A DNA stretch of 64,000 bases. It comes from Hyphomicrobiales bacterium (GTDB taxonomy: Bacteria; Pseudomonadota; Alphaproteobacteria; Rhizobiales; Beijerinckiaceae). The notes under the pieces are model-generated. The model did not search any database. It was not told the origin of the DNA and saw only the letters and a program-made list of their open reading frames with translations. Location of the stretch: contig UBZM01000005.1 of assembly GCA_900470095.1 (NCBI GenBank), positions 263,900 through 327,899 of the forward strand, in the 5' to 3' direction. The position numbers and the translations under genes are program-made. Positions 9,130 to 17,100 of this stretch are shown here, one piece after another (positions within the stretch are counted from its first letter, which is position 1; each line of letters opens with the position of its first letter).

Positions 9130-9339
9130 ATGGATACGGACCAGGAGGCCAAGGACCGCGTCACGCAGATCATGAAGAAGCATCTGGAGCTGGCCCAGGA
9201 GCAGCTCGCAATGGCCGAGCGCGGCGTGCTCTTGTCGATCGATGGAGCGCCGGAGGGGATCAATCTGACCAGGGAAGCACTGGCCATCCGCGTCGAGCAG
9301 TTGCAGGGTGCGCTTGATCGACAGCGAGGGCGCGGCTGA
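9130..9339 (+). CDS. Small helical hypothetical protein
   Basis: A 69-residue acidic protein that should be almost all helix: two charged helices (about residues 3-32 and 44-66) joined by a short loop, LSIDGAPEGINLT. The heptad-like spacing of leucine, alanine and methionine suggests a helical hairpin or dimer. A GAGGG lies just before the ATG. No family is recognised, and it lacks cysteines, a signal peptide and membrane segments. It lies 115 bases after the symporter and points towards the LysR gene. Confidence 0.5.
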   Translation: MDTDQEAKDRVTQIMKKHLELAQEQLAMAERGVLLSIDGAPEGINLTREALAIRVEQLQGALDRQRGRG

Positions 9340-9477
9340 TACCAGCCACGCGCCCGCAGCAGGGCGTGAAGTGGAAACGTCGTTGCGCTGGTCCGCTTTT
9401 CCCAGCCCAACGAAGGCGCATGTCACGCGCCGGTCGGCGGCCGCGATCGGGGGGAGTTCGAAGGCGGTGGCGAGCGC

Positions 9478-10416
9478 CTATGCCGACCTTGGCATGCGGG
9501 ACGCGTTCGCCGAGCCGGCCTCGCGATTCCGGCTCCTGCGGATGTGATCGACGAAGGCACGCAGCTTCGGCGCCATGTTCTGGCGGCTCGGATAATACAG
9601 GAAGAACCCCGGGAAGAACGGGCAAAACTCTTCGAGCACGGGAACGAGCTCCCCTCGCTGGATGGACGGTCGAAACGTTTCCTCCAGCCCGATGGTGATG
9701 CCGCCGCCCGCGACCGCCATGCGGATCATCAGCGCCATATCGTTGGTGGTGGCCTCCGGCTTCACGTCAACCGCGAAATCCCGACCGGCTTCCGTGAACT
9801 CCCATCGGTAGGGAGCCGTCAGTGGCGCCGGGCGCCAGCCGATGCAGCGATGCGCCGCGAGCTCGCGCGGATGGAGCGGCGTTCCCCGGCGCGTCAGGTA
9901 GCTGGGAGCGCCGACGGCGAGTTGCCGCTGCTGGTCGGAGACCGGAACGGCGATCATGTCCTGCTCGATGACCTCGCCGAGCCGCACGCCCGCGTCGTAG
10001 CCGCAGGCGATGATGTCGATCTCGTCATCCGTCACCAGGACGTCCAGCTGCACGTCCGGGCATGCCTCTCCGAAACTGGTGAGAAGCGGGCCTGACAGAA
10101 AACTCTCCGCGATCGACGAGACGGCCAGCCGCAACTGGCCGCGCGGTCCCGAGCCGAGTTGATGCGCAGCCTCGGTCGCCGCGCGGATATCGGCCAGCGA
10201 AGGGGCGATGTCGGCATGGAGACGCTCGCCGGCTTCGGTGAGGCCGACGCTGCGGGTGGTGCGGTGGACGAGGGCGATTCCCATCGCGTCTTCGAGCCGC
10301 CTGATCGTCTGGCTGACGGCGGAACGCGTCACGCCCAGCCGATCCGCGGCTGCCCGGAAGCTTCGTTCCTCGGCGACCAGGACGAAGGTCGCGAGTGCGT
10401 TGAGATCAGTCGCCAT
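9478..10416 (-). CDS. LysR-family transcriptional regulator
   Basis: A 312-residue LysR regulator. The N-terminal winged helix-turn-helix covers residues 3-60 (FVLVAEERSFRAAADRLGVTRSAVSQTIRRLE), followed by the linker helix and a substrate-binding domain from about residue 90 (GQLRLAVSS). It belongs to the subgroup close to DmlR/AaeR-like proteins that often regulate a divergent reductase. A perfect palindrome touches the start codon and lies between it and a divergent dehydrogenase gene, so it most likely represses itself and controls that neighbour. The inducer is unknown. The C-terminal tail after residue 296 is rich in Arg and Ser and looks like an unstructured extension. Confidence 0.88.
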   Translation of the reverse strand: MATDLNALATFVLVAEERSFRAAADRLGVTRSAVSQTIRRLEDAMGIALVHRTTRSVGLTEAGERLHADIAPSLADIRAATEAAHQLGSGPRGQLRLAVSSIAESFLSGPLLTSFGEACPDVQLDVLVTDDEIDIIACGYDAGVRLGEVIEQDMIAVPVSDQQRQLAVGAPSYLTRRGTPLHPRELAAHRCIGWRPAPLTAPYRWEFTEAGRDFAVDVKPEATTNDMALMIRMAVAGGGITIGLEETFRPSIQRGELVPVLEEFCPFFPGFFLYYPSRQNMAPKLRAFVDHIRRSRNREAGSANASRMPRSA

Positions 10417-10435
10417 TGGTTAGAAAGTCTAACCA
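10417..10435. promoter_or_regulatory. Palindrome between lysR-type gene and dehydrogenase
   Basis: TGGTTAGA and TCTAACCA flank AAG, with perfect 8-base arms. The site fits the T-N11-A form used by LysR proteins (TTAGA-AAG-TCTAA). It begins at the base after the regulator's start codon and lies 103 bases before the dehydrogenase ATG, so binding would block the regulator's own translation start region and could activate the divergent genes. Confidence 0.6.
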
Positions 10436-10537
10436 CAATGTCGCCTCTTGGCCAGATACCGGCGACGAAGCCGAGCGTCCATCTTCTCGATCACGGGCTC
10501 CGCATCACCGAGCGGACGAAACGAGAGGAGTTGGATC

Positions 10538-11266
10538 ATGGTTATGGACAAGACCGTTCTGATAACCGGGGCATCAAGCGGCATCGGCGTGGGCATCGCC
10601 CGCGAGCTCGCCGCCGCCGGAGCCCGTCTCATGCTGGGCGCACGCAGGGTCGAGCGGCTCGATGCCCTCGCCGAAGAACTTCGGCATGGCGGCGCCAAGG
10701 TCGACTATCGCCGCCTGGATGTGACGCGGCGGGACGACGTCCTGCGGTTCGCCGACGCGGCCCGTCAGCAGTTCGGGCGGATCGACGTCATCGTCAACAA
10801 CGCCGGCGTGATGCCGCTCTCGCCGATGGCCTCCCTGAAGGTCGACGAGTGGGACCGCATGGTCGACGTCAACATCAAGGGCGTCCTCTACGGGATTGCC
10901 GCGGTTCTGCCGGAGATGACCGCCCGGGGCTCTGGCCATATCGTCAACATCGCCTCGATCGGTGCGCTCAGCGTCTCGCCGACGGCGGCCGTCTACTGCG
11001 CCACGAAATACGCCGTCCGGGCGATCTCGGACGGCCTCCGGCAGGAGCGCAGCGACATCAGGGTCACCTGCATCCATCCCGGCGTCGTCGAGAGCGAGCT
11101 CGCCGACACGATCACCGATCGCGCGGCGGCCGAAGCCATGAAGACCTACCGGACCATTGCGCTCCAGCCTGACGCCATCGGACGGGCCGTCCGTTACGTG
11201 CTGGAGCAGCCCGAGGACGTGGACGTCAACGAGATCGTCGTCCGCTCGACCAAGGCGCCGCACTGA
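10538..11266 (+). CDS. Short-chain dehydrogenase/reductase
   Basis: A 242-residue classical short-chain dehydrogenase. The cofactor loop is TGASSGIG (residues 10-17), the structural NNAG motif is at 87-90, and the catalytic residues Ser140, Tyr153 and Lys157 are in place. Arg36/Arg37 after the second strand suggest NADP preference. The ATG at 10538 has GAGAGGAG upstream. It resembles the YdfG/oxidoreductase group acting on small hydroxy or keto compounds; the substrate is unknown. It overlaps the next gene by one base (TGATG), so the two are translated together, and it is divergent from the LysR gene that probably regulates it. Confidence 0.88.
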   Translation: MVMDKTVLITGASSGIGVGIARELAAAGARLMLGARRVERLDALAEELRHGGAKVDYRRLDVTRRDDVLRFADAARQQFGRIDVIVNNAGVMPLSPMASLKVDEWDRMVDVNIKGVLYGIAAVLPEMTARGSGHIVNIASIGALSVSPTAAVYCATKYAVRAISDGLRQERSDIRVTCIHPGVVESELADTITDRAAAEAMKTYRTIALQPDAIGRAVRYVLEQPEDVDVNEIVVRSTKAPH

Positions 11267-11607
11267 TGCGGGCCCGGGTCATCATCATTGCGACGGGCGT
11301 CGTGGTGGCGCTTGCAAGTGCTGTCTTCGCGGAGAAAGCCATGACGCAGGCCACTCATCCCTTTGTCGGCATGTGGGTCACCGACGACAACCGGATCCGC
11401 CACGAACTCCTGCCGGGCGGCCGCTATGTCGAGGCGCGCGGCGACCGCGAGGGCGCCTATCGCGGCCGATACGAAGTGACGGGCCGTCGCATCGAATACT
11501 GGGACGACACCGGCTTCACCGCCGACGGCGAGTTCGTCGACACCGATACCCTCCACCATGCCGGCATGGTTCTTCGCCGCCGGCCGTCATCTGCGACGGC
11601 CCCCTAG
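11266..11607 (+). CDS. Exported Atu4866-domain protein
   Basis: A 113-residue protein with an N-terminal export signal (VIIIATGVVVALASAVFA) and then an Atu4866 domain: HPFVGMWVTDDNRIRHELLPGGRYVEARGDREGAYRGRYEVTG, followed by IEYWDDTGFTADGEF. This small beta-barrel domain is known from a structural-genomics protein of Agrobacterium and often follows short-chain dehydrogenases regulated by LysR proteins, exactly the setting here. Its biochemical role is not established. Its start overlaps the dehydrogenase stop. Confidence 0.8.
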   Translation: MRARVIIIATGVVVALASAVFAEKAMTQATHPFVGMWVTDDNRIRHELLPGGRYVEARGDREGAYRGRYEVTGRRIEYWDDTGFTADGEFVDTDTLHHAGMVLRRRPSSATAP

Positions 11608-11710
11608 ATCCTCAGGCCCGATGTCGTATCCAGTCCGATGATCTAACCCTTTGTCTTTGCATCGGCTTTGCCCCGAAAACCGCAATCCGCATTTCGGGCC
11701 GATGCCTTAA
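11605..11710. repeat. Two-hairpin intergenic repeat, copy A
   Basis: About 105 bases closely matching 34743-34846. Both contain an imperfect hairpin (here TCAGGCCCGATGTCGTATC against its partner ending TCCGATGA), a short spacer, and a second hairpin with arms around GCATCGG and CCGATGC enclosing CCCGAAAA...TTTCGGG. It lies directly after a stop codon, as copy B does. Confidence 0.7.
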
Positions 11711-11771
11711 GCCGGGCGCTCCGGCAGCGCGGGCTGCCTTCCCAACCAACCTCAGGAGAAGGAGACGTTCA

Positions 11772-12293
11772 ATGAAGTCAGCTGCCCCATTCACGCGATC
11801 TGCGACCGCCACCCGGCGCATCGGCCTGGCAGTCATCGTCGCCCTGGCCATCTCACCCGCAACCGGCGCTCCGGCACGGGCCGACACGGCGCAGAACGAG
11901 ACCATCGTGCGCGACGCGTTCCAGCGCTGGGCCGCCGGGGACAATGTGTTCCAGCAGCTCCTTGCCCCCGACATCGTCTGGACGATTCCGGGCTCCGGCC
12001 CCGTCGCGGGCACCTATCGCGGCATCACGGATTTCGTCGAGCGGGCCTCCGTGCCGCTGGTAAGCCGCCTTGCGACCCCGCTCGTTCCCCAGGTTCGGCA
12101 CATCTGGGCCATCGGCGACAGGGTGATCATCCGTTTCGACGCGACGGCCACGACGACCGGCGGGCACCCCTATCGAAACCAGTTCGCCTGGTTGTTCCGG
12201 ATGAAGGACGGCAAGGTCACGGAGGCCGAGGCGTTCCTCGATCTCGTCGCCTACCAGCAGGTTGTCGACAACAATCAACCGCGCCAGCGGTAA
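11772..12293 (+). CDS. Exported NTF2-like (SnoaL-type) protein
   Basis: A 173-residue protein with a signal peptide (basic start, IGLAVIVALAISPATGAPARA, cleavage near ARA-D) and an NTF2/SnoaL-like fold: NETIVRDAFQRWAAGDN at the first helix, DIVWTIPGSGPVAGTYRGITDF, then the strands IWAIGDRVIIRFDATATT and FAWLFRMKDGKVTEAEAFLD. Members of this superfamily are small cone-shaped enzymes or binding proteins; the substrate cannot be told. The ATG has an AGGAGAAGGAG upstream. It is 164 bases from the Atu4866 gene across an intergenic repeat, so it may belong to the same LysR-regulated group or have its own promoter. Confidence 0.8.
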   Translation: MKSAAPFTRSATATRRIGLAVIVALAISPATGAPARADTAQNETIVRDAFQRWAAGDNVFQQLLAPDIVWTIPGSGPVAGTYRGITDFVERASVPLVSRLATPLVPQVRHIWAIGDRVIIRFDATATTTGGHPYRNQFAWLFRMKDGKVTEAEAFLDLVAYQQVVDNNQPRQR

Positions 12294-12616
12294 CGCCTCG
12301 GACTGAGCCGGCCGGCGCACAGCCGGCCGGCCCGGTCCCTATCCTTGGATGTGTTCACGCTTTACGCTTCGAGATGAACGCGGCGGCACGAACGGCGCGG
12401 ATTGCGTCGCACTCCCGGCAGCGGTTCAGGCCAGCAGTGCGCGGATCACGCTTGCGTGCCGGGCTCCGCCGCTCCGGCCTGCTCGCGCAGGAGCGCATGT
12501 AAGGCGGCAGGGGCTGAGTTTTGCCTGCCGCGCCTCCGCGGGATGATCGTCAGGAACATAGTTGCTCTTGCCATTTGGCATAAGTGTCCTTATTTTGTGC
12601 CGAAGTGAGGTGAGCC
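12294..12616. other. Gap with hairpin and toxin-antitoxin promoter
   Basis: The left end carries a strong GC hairpin (12307-12331). The right end is the control region of the toxin-antitoxin pair, with an imperfect inverted repeat: TTTGGCATAAG at 12574-12584 and a partner ending TTTGTGCCGAA at 12594-12604. The middle holds no convincing frame. Confidence 0.5.
12307..12331 (+). terminator. GC-rich hairpin after the NTF2-like gene
   Basis: Perfect 10-base arms GCCGGCCGGC around the loop GCACA, 14 bases after the stop codon. There is no T run, so it may act as a transcript-end stabiliser or a Rho-independent terminator of the weak type. Confidence 0.5.
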
Positions 12617-13027
12617 ATGCTTGTCGAGATCCCGCGGACTGTTGCGACCCCGGCAGTGCCGGAGATTACGCTTGAGGAGGCCGCCGCGGCCGCACGGGCG
12701 GTGATCAGGCTCTTCGAAAAATGGGGGCTGAGCGACGCCGTTGCGCGCGAGATCCTGGGTGGGCTTTCCGCCCGGACCTATGCCCGCTGGAAAGCCGGTG
12801 ATCCCGGCCGGATCGACAGGGACCTCGCCACCCGCCTGTCTCTGCTGATGGGCATCCACAAGGGCCTGCGCACGCTCTTCACGGACCCTGAGCGCGGCTA
12901 TGCCTGGGTCGGCAAGCCGAACGACGCTTTTGGTGGGCGGGCTCCTGTCGAGATCATGGCTGAGGGCGACATCTTCTCGCTGGCCCGTGTGCGCTCCTAT
13001 CTCGACGCCGAGCGTGGTGGTTGGTGA
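12617..13027 (+). CDS. Xre/MbcA/ParS-type antitoxin
   Basis: A 136-residue antitoxin of the Xre-MbcA-ParS group paired with RES toxins. The DNA-binding helices are in the first two thirds (EEAAAAARAVIRLFEKWGLSDAVAREILGG, then RTYARWKAG and DLATRLSLLMGIHKGLRTLF), and the C-terminal DUF2384-like toxin-binding part contains AWVGKPNDAFGGRAPVEIMAEGD, the highly conserved block of the family. It overlaps the toxin start by four bases (GTGA), so they are translated together. An inverted repeat upstream is a likely site for autoregulation. Confidence 0.9.
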   Translation: MLVEIPRTVATPAVPEITLEEAAAAARAVIRLFEKWGLSDAVAREILGGLSARTYARWKAGDPGRIDRDLATRLSLLMGIHKGLRTLFTDPERGYAWVGKPNDAFGGRAPVEIMAEGDIFSLARVRSYLDAERGGW

Positions 13028-13716
13028 GCGAGGCTGCGCCCGTCATCCGCGTCCATTGGCTCAAGGCCTACCGGATCATCCGCTCGATCTATCCGCCGGT
13101 CGACCTGTTCGAGGACATCGCCGACCCGAGCGACTGGGAGGCGCTGGCCTCGATCGAGTCGAAGACGAACCCGCGGATCTGGGAGCAGATCGGCCGGCTC
13201 GATCTCGTTCCACCGGCGCGGCGTGTGGCTGGGCACGGGGCGAGCTACCTGATGGCGCCCTTCGTCCATATCAGTACCGATCGGCCGGGCCGCTTCACCG
13301 ACGGCTCCTGGGGCGTCTATTCCGCCGGCCAGAGCGACGAGGTCGCGATCCGCGAGGTCGCCCATCACCATGGCCGGGCGATGGCGGCGAGCCGGGAGGA
13401 GGGCGGCTGGACCTCGCAGTTCCGCGTGCTGATCAACCAGATCGATCTCGACCTGCATGATGTCCGGGCCCGGATCGACCTGCACGAAGCGGACGATTAC
13501 TCGGCCTCCCAGGCCTTTGCGCGGCAGATGCGGGCGGCGGGCTCGAACGGGTGCTTGTACTTGAGCGTGCGCTGCCCCGGCGCAGAATGCATCGCGATCT
13601 TCTGGCCGGATCTCGTCCCGATCCCGATACAGGGCGACCACTACGACTTTCACTGGGATGGTGCCCGCGTCGACCGGGTACGCAACTGCCGGACCGGGGC
13701 AATCCTGGCGCTGTAG
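13024..13716 (+). CDS. RES-domain toxin (NAD+-degrading)
   Basis: A 230-residue RES-domain protein. RES toxins such as Mycobacterium MbcT and Photorhabdus and Pseudomonas Res break down NAD+. The family's Arg-Glu-Ser triad is traceable: arginines in AYRIIRSIYP near residue 17-20, the glutamate in DEVAIREVAHH, and the serine in GCLYLSVR. It starts at GTG 13024 inside the stop region of the antitoxin gene. The gene appears intact, so the pair should be functional. The enzymatic role is from the family; the residue assignment is by eye. Confidence 0.88.
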   Translation: MSEAAPVIRVHWLKAYRIIRSIYPPVDLFEDIADPSDWEALASIESKTNPRIWEQIGRLDLVPPARRVAGHGASYLMAPFVHISTDRPGRFTDGSWGVYSAGQSDEVAIREVAHHHGRAMAASREEGGWTSQFRVLINQIDLDLHDVRARIDLHEADDYSASQAFARQMRAAGSNGCLYLSVRCPGAECIAIFWPDLVPIPIQGDHYDFHWDGARVDRVRNCRTGAILAL

Positions 13717-14120
13717 CAGCAAGAAACGCGCTCAAGCCATTGGCCCCTCACGCCTTGTTGCCGGGGCCCGGGCCCGGCGCTTCGCGATCCTGTCGGGCGT
13801 GTCCAGCCCACCCGGGCACGATCGGCCGGATCGGCTTCGTCCCGGCCGAGCGACAGCTCATCGCCTTCGTCCGCGTCCTACCGACGGGCATCCAGGCAGC
13901 GAGCCTTGACGCTGTTGTTGATGAGAGGCTGTCTGCAGGCACCGCCTGAGATGTTCTCGCGTCTGCGACGGCTGGATCCGGTCGAGATTCCGGTGCCGGC
14001 CATGTCGAAATACGGCAAATGCCGTATTTTTCCGGCACTCCCGCCCCCGTATTGCTTCAGCTCTGGCGGTCCCGCAACGGCGGCCACGCTGCCCCATGGA
14101 TGCGGCGCAAGGAGGGCTGG
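13717..14120. other. Gap upstream of the autotransporter
   Basis: 404 bases without a convincing gene. Its one clear signal is the nested palindrome at 13993-14038. The autotransporter's ribosome-binding site AAGGAGGG is at 14109-14116. Confidence 0.5.
14008..14029. promoter_or_regulatory. Palindrome 91 bases before the autotransporter
   Basis: AAATACGGCA and TGCCGTATTT are exact reverse complements around AA. An outer pair, GTGCCGG at 13993-13999 and CCGGCAC at 14032-14038, extends the symmetry. Its position suggests an operator of the autotransporter gene. The T run after the right arm also allows a terminator for the RES gene, though that stop is 290 bases away. Confidence 0.5.
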
Positions 14121-17100
14121 ATGAGCGGACAATGCAGGGCGCGCGCGGGGCTTCTGTCCTCGACGATGATCGCCGGTCTCGCCGGTTCGCCGGTATGCGC
14201 GGCGGACTACATCTTCACGGGCCCTTCAGGTTCGGTGTGGTCAAACGCCGCGAACTGGGGTGGATCATTGCCGCCATCAGCCGCGGGAACCCAGCTCCAT
14301 TTCACGCCAACCGGTCTTCAGACCGTTAATGATCGCGGGGCCTTCGTCCTGAGCCGGATCACAGTCGATGGGAGATTCAGCAACTCCTGGATCGACTTCA
14401 ATCAAACAGGCGGCAGTTCCCTTGTCTTCCAGGATGGCTCCTTTGTTTCCGCAAATCAGGGCGAAATAAACTTCAACCAACCCATCCGGCTGGAAGGCAG
14501 TTTCTGGGCGGCCGCCACTATCTCCAGATTCAACGACGTCATATCTGGGCCCGGATCGCTGACTGTTGGCGGCGTCCGGGTGTTCCTGACCGCAGCCAAT
14601 ACCTATAGCGGCGGCACGGCCATCGACGCCCCTCTCATCCTCTCCGGGGCGGGCACGCTTGGCGCCGTCACAGGGAGTACGAGGGTCAATTTTGGTGTTC
14701 TCGATCTCGGTGGCACGAACCAGACCCAGAACGGCGGATTGACACTGACCAGAGGCGCGATCTCGAATGGCGTCTTCACATCATCCGGGCCGTTCGCAGT
14801 TGAAAGCGGCAGCATCGACGCGACATTGGCCGGCTCTGGCGCCCTTGTAAAGAATACTGCGGGCACAGTGACGCTGACCGGTGCCAACAGCTACACCGGC
14901 CATACGACGATCAACGCCGGCACTTTGGAGGTGGGCGGCGGCGGGAACAGTGGCTCCATCATCGGCAATATCGTCAATAGCGGTGTCCTCGCCTTCAACC
15001 GGTCCGATGATTTCAGCTACGGTGGCGACATCTCCGGCAGCGGCTCGGTCAGCAAACAAGGCGCCGGCACGCTGACCCTGACCGGCGCCAGCAGCTACAC
15101 AGGCGGCACCACGATCCGCGCCGGGACGATCACCATCGGGAATATGAGCGCGCTCGGATCGGGGGCCGTAACGCTCCTGAACGGCGCGAGCCTGAATTCG
15201 TCCGTAACGGGCTCCTTCAGCAGGACCTTGGACGTCGGGGCGAACGCCACGCTGTCGGCAGCCGCCGGCCAGACATTGTCGCTGGACGGAGGTGTTTTGC
15301 TGAGAGCAGCGACGCATTTTGGCACCAGCGCCGATACTGGAACAGTTGTTCTTAGTCCCGGGCAGCCGTCCGGGATAGGGACCGCGGCCTCGATCATGGT
15401 CGATGGAGGAACGCTGCGACTCGGCACAGGTGCCGGCGGCGCTTTATTCACAGCCTTGGCCACCGGTGGAACAAGCATCGCCTCCGGGGCGACGCTCGAC
15501 ATCAACGGCTATGCGACAGTCCAGCTTCTGAGCGGCGCCGGCGCCGTGCTCAATGACAAGGGCGCGGCGGCAACGCTGACCGCAAACAACGATGCGGATT
15601 CGCTGTTTGCGGGCGGCATCCGGGATGGTGCCGGCACGATCGCCCTGGACAAGACCGGCACTGGCAGGCTGACGCTGAGCGGCGCCAACACCCATACCGG
15701 CGGCACGACGATCTCGCAGGGCGAATTGCGCGTCGATGGCTCACTCGGTTCGGGCGCGGTGACGGTCGCCGCGGCCGGCACCTTGTCCGGCGCGGGCTCG
15801 ATCGCGGGCGCCGTGACGGTGAATGGCACGCTCTCGGCCGGCCATAGTCCCGGCACGCTGACGGTCGGATCGCTGGTGCTCAACAGCGGCGCGACCTCGA
15901 TATTCGAACTCAACAGCCCCGGTGTGGTCGGTGGCAGCAATCCCGCCACCGGCAACGACCTGGTCAAGGTCACAGGCGATCTGACGCTTGGTGGCAGCCT
16001 CGATGCACGCGTCGCGGCGGCCGGCTATTACCGGCTGTTCGACTATGGCGGCACGCTCGCGGGCAGGTTCGACCTCATGATGGTGCACTCAACCACGGCT
16101 GGTTTTAGAACCGTCGGCGCGCAGTTGGAGACTGGGGTCGCCGGCCAGGTCAATCTCGCGGTGCTGGGTGTCGGCCAGGCCATGCAGTTCTGGGACGGGA
16201 CCACCACCACCGGCTCCGGCAGCGTCAATGGAGGTGCCGGCACCTGGGCTTCGTTCGGTACCAACTGGACCACCAGCACCGGCAGTGCCAATGCGGGCTG
16301 GGGCGGCTCGGTCGGCGTCTTCGCCGGCAGCGCGGGCGGCGCGGTGACCGTCGCCGGCACGCAAGGCTTCGACACGCTGCAATTCAAGACCAACGGCTAC
16401 GCCCTGAGCGGCGGCACGCTCGCGATCATGCCCGCGAGCGGCAGGGTCGGCACCTTCAATGTCGACAGTGGAATTACGGTCAGCATCGCGTCCGCCATCG
16501 CCGATGGCGGCGGCACGGGCCTCGAGAAAGCCGGCGGCGGCACGCTGATCCTGTCCGGCCTCAACACCTATACCGGCGGCACGACGATCTCGCAGGGCAC
16601 GCTCGCAATCGCCGGCGCCCAGCCGCTCGGAACCGGGACGGTGACCTTGAACGGCGGCACGCTGTCGATGGGCGATTGCGGCTGCGGTAGCATCTCTCTG
16701 TCCAATGATTTCGCCATCAGCGCCACCGGCGGCACCCTTGATGCGGGCGCTGGCGAATTGGAGATCGGCGGCAGCATCAGCGGCAGCGGCGCGCTGACGA
16801 TCACCGGCTCCGGCGGCCCGCTCGGCGGCTATGTCGTTTTCAGCGGCGACAACCGCTATGGCGGCCAAACCCGTATTACGGCCAACGGCATCCTGCTGGC
16901 GCTGTCGCCGACCTCCCTGTCGCCGAACAGCGACTATATCGTCGACGGCATTCTCGATCCCGGCGGCTTCGATGCCACTCTGCGCTCGCTCTCGGGGGCG
17001 GCCAGCGGCCGGATCGGCAGCTCGGGCGTCGATCCGGTCACCCTGACCGTTGCGGGCGGCGGCAGTTTCGACGGCACCATCCTCAACGGCGGGCCTGGCG

